From: Dichetophora obliterata
Taxonomy: Eukaryota; Arthropoda; Insecta; Diptera; Sciomyzidae
DNA: 64,000 nucleotides
Assembly (NCBI GenBank): GCA_963920525.1
Contig: OY986438.1
Location: 81,836,877 to 81,900,876, forward strand
Reading direction: 5' to 3'
This document shows, in pieces, positions 20,185 to 31,518 of this stretch. A program made the translations under genes and the position numbers. The first letter of the stretch is position 1. Each line of letters starts with the position of its first letter. Below the pieces are notes generated by a model, which saw only the letters and a list, made by a program, of their open reading frames with translations, did no database searches and was not told the origin of the DNA.

Positions 20185-21029
20185 ACAGGGTCCGCCATAT
20201 AAAGTTTTTTTTTTCAACTAATGCTTATTTCGTGAATGGTAACACTTAGCTCATGTCTGATTTGACAAATAATTAGTTTTATCCTTCCGTTGAACGAATA
20301 TGGTTGTGTATACGCTTGAGCAACGCTGAGAAGTGGGCATGCGATCGACTTACAGAAGATGCCGATTTTGCCAAAAAATCATCTTTTCAGATGAAGCTCA
20401 TTTTGATCTTGACGGGTATGTAAACAAGCAATATTGTTGCATTTGGGGCACAGAAAACCCGCACGCATACATTGAAAAGCCGCTGCACCCAAAACGAGTC
20501 ACTGTTTGGTGCGGATTTTGGTCCAGAGACATAATTGGGCCATTTTTCTTCGAAAATGAGCAAGGAGTGGCCGTTACAGTCAATGGCGATCGTTATCGGG
20601 CCATGTTGAAAGTGCCACACAGCCGAAGCTACACTCGATGTTTTGCGCCCTGTTTTTGAAGATCGCATTATCAGCCGCAGAGCTGATGTCGTTTGGCCAG
20701 CTCGGAGCTGCGATTTGACACCGTTGGACTATTATTTGTGGCGTGCCCTCAAAGATAAGTGTTACGTCGACAAGCCAGAGACAATTGACGCTTTAAAGGA
20801 CAATATTCGTGAAGCCATTGGTGAAATACAGCTGCACACAATCGATAATGTGCTTAAAAATTGGACCGATCGTGTAGGCTACTGCATGGCCAGCCGAGGC
20901 AGCCATTTGAATAAAATTATTTTCCATTATTAACCGGAAGAATTGTACTTTCAAATAAAAAAAGAAATTTGAGAAAATATGCAGTAGTTTTTTTTTATAG
21001 AATTTTCAAAAAAAAAGTTATCTGGCGGA
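20185..21029 (+). mobile_element. Internally deleted mariner (DD41D type), nested in Helitron 1
   Basis: 845 bp inserted at TA within the Helitron: ...CGCTTTTATA / CAGGGTCCGCCATATAAAG ... CTTTTTTTTT-type end and TATCTGGCGGA / TA. The right terminal repeat lacks the outer CAGGG seen on the left, so one end is eroded. Helitron copy 2 has the uninterrupted site (near 31168-31185). Confidence 0.85.
20300..20933 (+). pseudogene. Mariner transposase, internally deleted
   Basis: Begins MVVYTLEQR at 20300, the usual mariner start, then jumps to just before the first catalytic Asp (KIIFSDEAHF). A second deletion removes the block with the second Asp: the frame runs from RYRAML to CHTAEATLDVLRP in another phase. 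The end is good: DRIISRRADVVWPARSCDLTPLDYYLW (read in pieces) holds the third Asp. Counting from the missing QQDGATCH position gives 41 residues to the third Asp, the DD41D spacing. Dead enzyme; it belongs to a different family from the 44.5-kb copies by its terminal repeats. Confidence 0.85.
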
Positions 21030-21788
21030 TAATCGTATAGATAGACTAACACAATCTCAAGTGGGGAAAAGCTGGCTGGCAAGGCCGCAAAACATAATAA
21101 ATGCCGATAACTGAATTCTGGCAACTCCCCTCAAGCATTAACAAAGAAAATTAATTAACACTGTATGAAAGCAAGAATCTCCCTGAAAGTAAAGCTGGAT
21201 TCACTGATCACCTTCTGCATGTTTTGAAAGTTTTTTTCATATGAAGTTTTCGCTCAGAGAGAAAAATTTCTGCACGCTTTCAACTTGATTAACATTATTT
21301 TAAATCACACAAAAACATGCTGAAGGTTATCAGTGAATTCAGCTTAACTACACAACATGGCTGTCGTGTTATATTAAGAGAAGCTCTCTCGACAAAGAGA
21401 GAAAAGCTTTGTTTGCTGTTATATTGTGCTGCTGGTTGAATGAAGGCATCAAATAAAATGCGTGATTTTGCAATAATTAAAGAATACATTTTTCGAAAAC
21501 CTTGGTAAGCTATAACAATCTAGATTATCATAGGAATCGAATAAAAAAAGAATTATCAAAATCGGTTCAGCGGTTACCGAGCTTATTCTGGATCAAATTC
21601 GTGAGTCTCCTTTTATATAATAGTATAGATAAAAAGAATTAAAGATAAGTTAAGATTGAAAAAAATACTGATACAAAAAATAGATAAAGAATAGATAACA
21701 TAGAGAAGTAAGGAAGTGAAAAGCTATTGAGTAGAGAAAAATGAAAAGATAGATTGCCTAAAAGGCTCTCTCCCAGTGACCTCCCTAA

Positions 21789-22214
21789 AGGCTGGATTAG
21801 CCAAGCGTAAGGTAACGTAGAGCGACGTTGCCAATTGTCAAGCTAAAATCTGTTTAATGATAAATGTGTACAAGTCGTTACCGAAATCGTAACGTGGCGT
21901 GACGCAGCGTAGAAGTCTGTAGAAAATATATTTCTACGCAACGTTACGATTTTTGGTAGTTCGACAGCTGTGTTACAAGCGAAAAATTTGTTTAACTTCA
22001 CATTTTTGTACATTTTAATACTATATAAGAAAGAATGCAACCTTTTATTGACGAGGAGAAGTAAATAAGCCTTCTAGAATAAAATGAGTGCCCTGCACTA
22101 CGCCGCCTGCACTACGTTGGATTACGATTTCGGTAATCGCTTATCCTCGAGGCAACGTCGCACTACGCTACATCCCGCTGCGCCACCTCACGTTACGCTT
22201 GGGTAATCAAGCCT
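21789..22214. mobile_element. PIF/Harbinger-like MITE in a LINE
   Basis: 426 bp with TIRs AGGCTGGATTAGCCAAGCG and AGGCTTGATTACCCAAGCG (17/19) flanked by the 3-bp repeat TAA, the TWA target typical of PIF/Harbinger. The interior is rich in CGTAACGT-like motifs and has no transposase. It interrupts the LINE right after the codons for ALPRWL. Confidence 0.8.
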
Positions 22215-24389
22215 TAAGCCATCTTGGCAAAGCATTCCACAACCTAATGGCGTTAATGAAAAACAGGTGGGAAGAGTTTAATGAGTTATGCCTCGGAACT
22301 ATCAGAACATGGCTTCTACTTGACATACAAAACTGAAGTTTTTCATGCAGATAGCAAGGAGGTTTCCATTGGATTAGTTTGTGCAAGTAAATACAGTTTC
22401 TAGCATTTAGGTAAGCAGTTATGTCGCATCCAAGTATTGCATTTCGGAAACGAGACAAGCGATCGTATTTGCGGAGACCATACACATAGCGCGTGGCGTA
22501 ATTAAATGCAATTTGAATTTTTAACTGGGAAGATGCGCCAAGTTTACTATAAACTATGTCTGAATAAGAAATGACTGGTTAAATTAGCTGTATGACTAAT
22601 CTACGTTTAATTTCAGTAGGAGTGACACTAGCAAAAATTCTTAAGTTTCGTAGGGCATAGAAAACTTTTTGGACTATACTATTAACATGGTCTACACAAG
22701 ACAAAGAAGAATTAATGTAGAAACCTAGGTTTACAACTTTCGACACCACAGTCAGTTTGCTATTGCCAATAAACAGATCAGGGACATCAACGACACAAGT
22801 TTTACTTTTACATATAGGAAGAACATACGATTTGGCAGCGTTTAGTTGAAGGCCATTACTTTTGGCCCACTCATTGATGCTACTGAGATCCTCATTTAAC
22901 CTACAACACAGATCAACAAAAAGCCCAGTTCGTCGCGAAAGATAAAGCTGGATATCATCTGCATAAGCATGAACAGATGCATTCCGGCAAACAATAAAGA
23001 TGTTGTTTATAAAAATTGAAAATAACAGAGGACCTAGTATAGAGCCTTGTGGAACACCACTTACTACTAATTTGTATGACGAGGATACCTGACCAAACTT
23101 AACTCTTTGGATTCTATTACACAAATAACTAGACATTAGATTAACAGCACTATCACAGAACCCAAAAAGATACCTAAGCTTTTGACACAAATAACTATGA
23201 TTGACTTTATCAAAGGCCTTGGAAAAATCAAGTAAGCAGAGTAAAGTCATAGAGCCGGCATCATATTCGGGTCGAATATCATCAAGAACCTTTACTACCG
23301 CTGAGGAACACCCATGCCCTGCCCTAAAACCGGACTGATAGCGGGATAGCAGTTTTTTCTCAGAAAGATATTTGCTAATTTGTTGAGCCATAAGTTTTTC
23401 ACATACCTTTGACAATGGTGACAGTATACTTATAGGCCTATAATCATTCGCACCAGATGGATTTTGCTTTTTAGCTATAGGTGTAACGATGGCAATTTTT
23501 CACATGTCAGGAAAGGAGGATGTTATAAAGCAATGATTTATAATGTGCGTAAGAGAAGTTATTATGTGAGGTAGTAAAAGTTTAAAAAATTTTATGGGAA
23601 TGCCATCTTCTGCAACTGCATTTGATTTTATCTGCATAACACAGTTTCCAACATCAATTTCACTAACCGTTTCAAACTTAAAAGACTGTGGTATAGTCAG
23701 GTTGTCACTGGAAAGCGTAGAGGTGTCATTAGAGGTAGAAAAAATGTCAACAAAAAAATTATTTAGAATCTCAGGATCGATTCGAACAACGTGTTCGAAT
23801 TAAGGGATAAATCTAGTTTCTCAGGAAAAAATAATGTTTTGGCATGTCTTACTAACAGAACAGCTTCATTTCTAGCCAAGCGAAAATATTCCCAGTTTTC
23901 AGGAGATGGTCTGATTTTCCATATTTTCTGTAATTTGTTTCTTCTTTTAATGCTATTAGACACGTATTGGGTGAACCAGGGACAAGACACATTTTTCACG
24001 GTTGTCGTTCGTAGCGGTACATGTTTGTCAAAAAGATATGAAATCGGTGCTAAAAGAAACTAAAGCTTATCGTTTATATTATGTTGAAGCCAACATTCAT
24101 TAAAAGATAACATTGAAACATCGAGGAACAGGGAGTGATAGTTAATATTTTTGAAATCACGGAAAGAAAAGTTATTAGCAATTGCATTACGAGACAAATT
24201 AACATTTAACGAACAAAAGATTAAATCGTGGTCAGATAGAAAATAGAGTTGATCGAATAGAGAAACTACCGAAAGATTAGAAACAATAAAATAATCAAGT
24301 AGACTAGAAGTGAAATAATTGCAGTACCGCTTGGGTACAGTATCATTTACAACTTTGCAAAATTTTACACGAATTTTGTTTTTATCCAT
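22215..24389 (-). pseudogene. LINE ORF2 remnant (endonuclease end, RT)
   Basis: Reading 5' to 3' on the minus strand: the endonuclease C-terminal part 24389-24060 with FLSDHDLIF, whose SDH box is the last catalytic motif; a linker 23999-23763; a reverse transcriptase block 23415-22579 with YQSGFRAGHGCSSA, LDFSKAFDKVNHS, GVPQGSILGPLLF and the catalytic YADDIQLY; and a C-terminal block 22485-22207 ending in INAIRLWNALPRW. Frame breaks lie between these blocks. The endonuclease N-terminus (GDFN and earlier motifs) is missing. The longest block is undamaged over 278 codons, so the copy is moderately young. Confidence 0.85.
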
Positions 24390-24477
24390 TAGCGCAGTTT
24401 GAGCCCTCGGGACGCTCCATGAAGTGCTTGAAAATTTTCCCCATACAAATAAGATCCACTCTAGCGATCACTGCATT

Positions 24478-24612
24478 TTGGTATTACTTGGTAATTTGAG
24501 GTAATTGTGGTATTTTGTGGTAATTTGTGGTATTAAGTGGGAATTTTGAGGTGTTTTGTGGTAATTTGAAGTATTTTGAGAGTGTGGTAATTTGGAGGAA
24601 TTTTGGAGGAAA
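24478..24612 (+). repeat. GGTAATTTG/GGTATTTTG short-unit repeat patch
   Basis: About ten imperfect 10-12 bp units of the form GTGGTAATTTGAGGTATTTT. Complementary-looking units occur at 16340-16395. Unknown origin. Confidence 0.6.
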
Positions 24613-25007
24613 ACTACTTCTGGGTAGTTATTTAATCTTATTCCCTCAGTGAAGCAACACTTTGCATGCTTGATTGATCTTGCTCCGCAAATAAACTGTT
24701 CGCACCGTTGTCTGTTGTTAATAAGTTTAATTATTCTTTAATCTATATATTATTACACTTTAATCTATATATTAATCTATATATTATTATTATTGCAAAG
24801 GTATTTCGAGTACATTTGCAAAATATTAAATTTTATTCGAATAAGTTGTCATTAAGATAGGTAAAACTAAACAAATGTAAAAACCTTTTTTCCCAATGGG
24901 ACAGCGAAACCAATAGCAGCACAACTCTATTGAACACCGTTGCTGTAGCATATACGAGAGAGAAGAGAGTGACTCGGAACACTTCAACGGAGCTGCGTGG
25001 CATTGTT
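24613..25007. other. Unassigned sequence
   Basis: Short ATCTATATATTA repeats at 24740-24790; otherwise nothing recognised. Confidence 0.3.
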
Positions 25008-25453
25008 AAGCGGTGATTATTACAATAAGCGTAAGAACGGAACGTAGTTAAGTGTCATCGAGGCGGGCCGAAACGTTTCCAAACAGAGTGGCGATTATAA
25101 TAGCATCGGAAGAAGATTTAATTTTTTCTAAAATATATTTCATTACAAAACAAATTCCATTAATTCTTCTTTTCTGATTATTTTAAAACATGAATTCAAT
25201 CAAAATTTATCAAAAATACGGAAAACAAAACAAATGCAGAATAAAATTAATAGAAGCATCTGTCAACATAAATTTTTTACTCAAAACGTTACGGAACGCA
25301 CGGAGAAATCAAAAATCAATATATCTCAACGTCGCGTGTCGCTCCGTTCCGTATTATTATAATCGAACTCATAAGAAACTCATGTAATAGATTGTAAAGT
25401 GGCATTTCTCAACATTCTATAACGTTCCGTTCTGTCTATTATAATCAGCGCTT
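25008..25453. mobile_element. Inverted-repeat element with AACGGAACGT subterminal motifs
   Basis: About 446 bp. Left end AAGCGGTGATTATTACAATA then AGAACGGAACGTAGTTA; right end in reverse complement AAAGCGCTGATTATAATAGA then AGAACGGAACGTTATA. The arms match with a small gap. Internal motifs (GCGATTATAATAG; ATTATTATAATCG) echo the ends. Superfamily and target duplication not resolved. Confidence 0.55.
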
Positions 25454-25669
25454 TATTGTGGCCATAATTCAATTATTATAGGTTGTCCATTTGTTTGACA
25501 ACACCCGTAAATATGTAGTTAGCAGGGAAAAAATAGTGTGCATTGCGTTTATAATAATTATTGCTTTGATAATTATTATTGAAAATTGTTTTCAAATTTT
25601 GTTGCGAGTCGTTTTTTCTTCAATTAAAATATAAATCGCGACTATTAAGTTGTAATTATTTAAATAATA

Positions 25670-25973
25670 ATGCTTCAACGTGCGGTATTAACAGTTTATT
25701 CTGGTGATAAAATTCGAAAATATAATGTGCCAGTGGATCCAATAAGCCGTCAGCGGTGGAAATATATTTGCGCAACAAAATATTGAAATTAGCTTTTTAA
25801 AAACTCACTTAAATTTTCTATCAAGACAAACAAGCAGTACAGAACGTAGTAGAAAAAACAGCAGTGAAATGTATGCTTGGGTATTTAGTGCTGCGAAAAA
25901 GTATGATATTCCTGCAACTTATTACTCTGATGGCATTAAAAAATTACTCTTTTGCTCTCCTCTTCAATTTTAG
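25670..25973 (+). CDS. Two overlapping short open frames, unrecognised
   Basis: A 38-codon ATG frame (25670-25786, MLQRAVLTVYSGDKIRKYN, then a PVDPISRQRWKYIC segment reminiscent of the basic-tryptophan part of THAP-like DNA-binding domains) overlaps a 75-codon frame without ATG (25746-25973) that contains SRKNSSEMYAWVFSAAKKYD and ends at TAG. Together they could be a decayed transposase N-terminus broken by a frameshift. No zinc ligands were established. Chance ORFs cannot be excluded. Confidence 0.2.
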
Positions 25974-27182
25974 GGGTGTATATCTTCATTCTTATGAGTA
26001 AATGTCAAATGAATGGACAACCTATTGTAATTGAATCATGATTGTGGCTGTTTCTTAGTTACTCTCTCGAACTGATAACCTGAATAGATTGAAGTAATTT
26101 CATTCAATGAGCCCAGTGGTAAATAGTCACATAACGTAACTAATTATTTCTTTAATACCTACAATGTAACTGCGAGACCTCCAACGCCTGTAGAGTTAAT
26201 AATTGTGTTTTTGTAGTGAAAACTTCTTCAGGCGCGTTTAGTAATTTTGTGTAGAGGAAAATCTTCACTTTAACGAAACCCTTACTCATGACACGATGTA
26301 AGAAAATTAAGAGAAATGCCATATATCAGACAGTTTTAGTCGTATTAGCCAAAAATGTATAAAATGTAATAAATTTGGCATGTTAGTGCTATTTAAAAAA
26401 GTTGCCATGACTACTTTCAACGGCTGTAAATCGACAACATTGTTTGTTCGTCCTTCATCCCTTTCAGACCTGACGCTAAACCACTGAGAATTTTTTATGA
26501 TTTTTGGAGTATATGGACTTTATATGATCTGAAAATATATTTAAAGCCAAAACTTTGGTATTTTCATGTCCTTCAAGGATTTCCAAGAACCAAAAGTTTG
26601 TACTGAAATAATTTATTTTTGCACCAAATTACCTCAAATTAATTAAGATTTTAAAATATATTATTTTATTTGTTTATCATATTTGATATGTATTTGCCAA
26701 AAATATTTATCAATGTAATGTTTTTTAACTTTGAAAAACGTTATTCAATAAAAATTAAAAAAAAAAAAACAAAAGACAAATCGATTTTGATATGGTCGAC
26801 CACAGGCGATACTAGTATTAATTAATACAGTGAGTGTGATGTGTAAAATAAAGTTAATTGCAAATTGTATAATTGAGAGGCGGTCAAACGAAACAGGACA
26901 TAACCAGAAATCGAAAAAGTTTACAGAAAAACATTTCACTTCATGGAAACGAAGACATCTAGCCCAGGACACATACAAAATAAACAGAACTCTGGTGGAA
27001 TATTTGGTGGAATTGCTAACATTATATTGAATTCTAATCAATTTCATTATCAGACACTTTTGATGGCGTTACATGTCCTCATGTCCAGAAAGTGAAGGGT
27101 TTTCTTGCAAGCTGTTTAGAGGCAATGAGTTTAATCTTTTACTGGTTATGTGCCATTTCGTGTGTCAATTCCTCAATTATTA
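25974..27182. other. Unassigned sequence
   Basis: No supported gene or element. Short open frames around 26830-27047 lie on both strands of the same DNA and show no motif. Confidence 0.3.
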
Positions 27183-27329
27183 GGTCTGTTTTCGTACTCG
27201 ACTGAAGTAACTTGAAGTTTGTTGAAAGCGTTATTTTACAAATTTTTGAAGCTCTAGAGAGAAGAATAACATGCAAAATGGCAGTCCCTATTCTATTGCA
27301 ATTACTTGAAGTTCGTACGGAAACAGACC
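27183..27329. mobile_element. GGTCTGTTT MITE, complete (147 bp)
   Basis: TIRs GGTCTGTTTTCGTAC and GGTCTGTTTCCGTAC flanked on both sides by TA, consistent with a Tc1/mariner-mobilised MITE. The interior includes ACTTGAAG repeats near both ends. A partial copy is at 15139-15258 in the opposite orientation. Confidence 0.8.
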
Positions 27330-29160
27330 TATTGTGTTGTGTTATAAATCGAAAAAAATAGTTGGAGTGCCTTAAAAATAAGAAGAAAAAAATTATTGTT
27401 TCAATAATATTCTGGTGCCTAAAAAGAAATCCATTTTCATAATATAATTGTTTCTCATTCTATTTTCGTCCCAATATGAGAATAATGATTGTTTCAATTA
27501 TATTTTTATTTCTAAGAAAAAATTCCTTTATTAAATGTAATTGTTGCAAACATCTAGCCCTATCATAGCCATTATCATAGAACACGGGAGCAATAATCAT
27601 TAGGCGAATCATACTAAGATCATCTTAAAACATGGTTATTGCAACTATGTTTTTTCTCTGCGTGTATATGACTATTTTAACCGTAGAGAGGAAATAATAC
27701 TTTGCACACGTTTTAGGAAATTTACTTTGGATCGACGTAGTACAGTTGTTCTCCTGCTTTTTAAAATAAATATAAAACTAAGCAAAATATGTAGTCCCTG
27801 TAAGAACACTTCGACTACAACTTTGTGAAAAGAGAAAGCAGTACGAAAAGACAATGGCCGTATGATACTTCATTAAATTGCTAAATCTTTGCTATTCAAA
27901 ATAAAAATAGAGCAGTTTAAATAGTACGAATGCATAGATTCAATTGGTGTAAGTGAGTACGCATATAGTACGAACTGGAGAAATAATGTGGAACGGACTG
28001 TATTTTTAGTGCATTGTTCTTGACGCTTCTCTCAATTTGTCACTCGTTAAGTTTCGATAAAATATTGAGTGTCAAAAACAAGCTTGAGCTCTTCAGCAGC
28101 CAATAAGAACAGAGAGATAAGATAGTAACATTGCGGAGATGTCAAAAATTGGCACGATTTATGTTTTTATCCTTTTCCTAAAACATTTATCTGTCCGTAA
28201 GCTGGACAGACAAGCAGCGCCACTTGTTTTCAGATTTTAAAATTGGACAAAAAAGTGAAGTATCATACAGACTTTGTTACTTGAGAAAAACTTTATCTTT
28301 CTTATATAACTTCAACGTAGTCTTGTCCATTTAAAAACAAATAATAATGAATAGAAAGTTCAAATAATAGTTTTAGAATATCGTTATTAAATAAAGGATA
28401 AAAAAATATATTGTAGTGTTTCAGAGTGAAGGTATACTTTTGTAATTTTTGATTTTTCGACCCACTCAATTATAGTGGATGTAATCTTGCCAAGTGGAAT
28501 TTTAATATGGACCTCAAAAGTTTTGACAGACTTAAAATTTACCAGCGTCAAATTTTCATGAAAAAGCTTGTAAGCCCTAACACCGTCTTTGGTCAAGGCA
28601 AAAAAAATCTTTAAATTATCGTATTTCGTATCTTAACTGAACTATTCATGAAAAAATTAAAATTTTGTTTAGTTAGTGTTTCTTCTCATGATGAATAATA
28701 ATAATTTCCACCAAATGTTGTAAACAGACTAGAAAAACAAATTTATGAGGTTGTCTGCTTTGACAACTAAGTATGTATACATTTAAGAAAAAATTTCATA
28801 AAGCAAGTTAATACTTTAAGATTAGCTTATATCTGTAACAGGATTCGCTGAACTCTGATCAAAGTATTTCTTTATCGTCCATTACTACTTCTTATAATTA
28901 AATACCAAGAATAATAGATAAAAGGATTACGTATTGCGCAGGTCCGTCATGTTGTTTACTTTTCATTTTGTCTTTTCTAGCTACGATAAAAATATTTTTT
29001 ACGATCATGACGTCAGGCTAGACGAAGTTTGTTTCTTGAATCTTTTGCCAGCGCAAGTTGGTTTCATTCCAACTTGCTTTAAAACCAAAGAAAAAACTAC
29101 ATAACTAGCACGAAAATTATATGCGCAGCACTCTTTCATAGTTCTTTATTTATATTTTAA
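27330..29160. other. Unassigned sequence
   Basis: No supported gene or element over about 1.8 kb. Confidence 0.3.
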
Positions 29161-31518
29161 CTAGCAAATACCCGCTGCTTCGCCTGCGATAAAAATATTA
29201 TATACCATGTAAAAATTTTAAATCTTAAAATGAAAATATTTAGTTTAGAAAAATATTGTGTTTGTTTTGTTTAATTATGAAAAAATGGTATATATATTAA
29301 GAAATTACTTTATTTAATTTGAATAACTTATTTAAACGGTAATTGTTATCATGACATAAATTTACCTGGCTTTCTTTTTTTTTACTTTTGAAAATGTCCT
29401 ACATAACTGAGTTAGAATAAAATTTGGGTAAAAACTTTTTAAAATTTGTAATCAAAAATGTAATTTTTTATATATATTTTGAAAATAAATATATTCTTCT
29501 TAAATTGTTGCAGTTAATCGGCCTTCTTCAGTTATTAATTGATGTTATTGGGCCTCGGCCAAACAACAATTCTTCTTAAATTTAAAAAAAAACCGTTATA
29601 ATGACATCACACTTTTGGCAATATCTCAAAAACTATAGACTTTCTCAATGCAAAACAATGCATTTTTGTATGGACAGTCGTTGATTAATAAAATTAACGG
29701 TAATTTTCTTTTCTTTTCGGAAATGTTTTGTACGGATATTAGGTATGTTTTAAAAAAACCTGTTATTATGACATTAAAATTCTTACGATATCTCAAAACT
29801 ATAGATTTTCGCAGTATAACTCATAAGCCTCAGAATGAGAAAAAAACGATTGATATTTCATGTTTTGACTTAGCAAGCAAACATTTCCGCCATTTTCAAA
29901 TCGATTTTCATCCAATTTTCTTTGCTTGAAAGTTGAATTAAGTAAATTGAGAAAATGAGAAAAGGTTTACCGTTATCTCACCAATGCAATGTTTTATATT
30001 GTTTTATATTAAAAAACCTCTAAAATATCCAACTTGTACCAATCCAAGAGTTGCTTTTGTTGTACATATTTTTTTTAATTTTAATTTTTTTTTTTAATTT
30101 AAATTTTCCCTATTCTTTCATATAACTTAATTAACCTGCAAAAATTGTTCTATTTTGACACAAACAGTTTCTATCATTAAAAATCATGGGCCACCTACAT
30201 GCCCATAAAATAAAATTATGTTATATTTTTTGCAATGTGCTGCAGCTTAAAAACTAATTTATGTGGAAAACATTTTCAAATATAGCTTAAAAAATAATTC
30301 TGTGAAAATTATTTCAAATATTTCAAACTATTCCAAAGTTAAATACATAAATCTATGTTTTAATATATTTCCTATAATATATTCATATTTACCGTTATGG
30401 TTATAGTAGAATTTATTCTGACCCAATTCAATGAATTTTTATGATCGTTTTGTGAATTTGTAAAAGTGTAAATTGACCTTCGAACAAACACATGCTAGAC
30501 GTTTCCGTTTGAAACATCAATGCATGACGATCAGAATTTTCTGATATATACAGCATTCTTATAGATGTATAGTATTGCCCGGCAGACGTTGCCCTGCCGC
30601 AGCCTTACTGCTATATACGAATTTTCATGCTGTTCGGAAAAAAAATTTATATATTCGCCATTTTTAGCACAGTTGCCGAAAGTAGCCGTATGAACTAAAT
30701 TATCAAATTTGAGTCTAAAACAACCAAAACCGTTCGAAGTATAACATTTTTGATTAATTCCCGGCGGTACTGGGGGTGTGGCTAAATTTTTTCACTTAAA
30801 CCATCTCATACTCGAAACAATAGAATGCCAGAATTTCAGCTCAATTGAGCTTAAACATAGTGCGCTTTGCTTTACTCCAAGCTTCTCCCCCGAAAAGTGG
30901 ACTTAACTAAAGTGGGTCATGCCCATTTTTAGTAAAGTTAGCGAAAGTAACCATACAACGTAGATTAACAAATTCTAGTCTCATACGACCAAAATCGTCT
31001 GAAATATAGCATTTTTTGCAAAAAGTGGGCATGGAAAGTAGACATGGCAAATCTAACATAGCATATTACGATAAAGTTGGAATAACAAATCGTTTGGTAC
31101 CTATATCGTGTAAATCTGTTCAGTGGTTCTTGCGTGATTGTCAAACGTCAGTGCAGTGTCACAACGCTTTTATATATTCGTATAGATAGACTAACACAAT
31201 CTCAAGTGGGGAAAAGCTGGCTGGCAAGGCTGCAAAACATAATTAATGCTGATAACAAAATTCTGGCAACTCCCCTCAAAACATTAACAAAGAAAGTTAA
31301 TTAACACTGTATGAAAGCAAGAACCTCCCTGAAAGTAAAGCTGGATTCACTGATCACCTTCAGCATGTTTTGAAAGTTTTTTTCATATGAAGTTTTCGCT
31401 TAGAGAGAACAATTTCTGCACGCTCTCAACTTTATTAACATTATTTTAAATCCCACAAAAACATGCTGAAGGTTATCAGTGAATTCAGCTTAACTACACA
31501 ACATGGCTGTCGTGTTAT

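Larger units (their letters stand above)
18182..21629 (-). mobile_element. Helitron copy 1 (non-autonomous), carrying a mariner
   Basis: On the minus strand it starts A/TCTATACTATTATATAAAAG and ends GCGGGTATTTGCTAG, with an imperfect CGCAG...CTGCG-type hairpin just before the end, the terminal features of Helitrons (5' TC, 3' CTAG, no TIR). It is colinear with copy 2 at 29161-33019 over about 2.6 kb. No Rep/helicase motif is seen, so it is non-autonomous. A mariner (20185-21029) has been inserted; copy 2 lacks it. The base after the 3' CTAG is A here instead of the expected T, as if the target was altered. Confidence 0.8.
21640..24389 (-). mobile_element. CR1/Jockey-group LINE, 5'-truncated, split by a MITE
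   Basis: Minus-strand LINE running from the end of the endonuclease (24389) to a 3' region ending against Helitron 1. A Harbinger-like MITE (21789-22214) sits inside its last codons. Related to the intact ORF2 at 55.2-58.1 kb by its shared palm and C-terminal motifs. Confidence 0.75.

Noticed and set aside
24060..24389. Separate host gene on the minus strand
   Set aside because: The SDHDLIF motif and context place it in the LINE endonuclease.
17562..24472. Inverted pair (CTAGAGTGG...GAGGGCTCAAACTG) as ends of one 7-kb element
   Set aside because: Similarity is patchy and better explained by two related LINE fragments; intervening DNA contains several independent elements.
29648..29929. 93-codon frame inside Helitron 2
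   Set aside because: The matching segment of Helitron 1 is interrupted, and no helicase or Rep motif is present.
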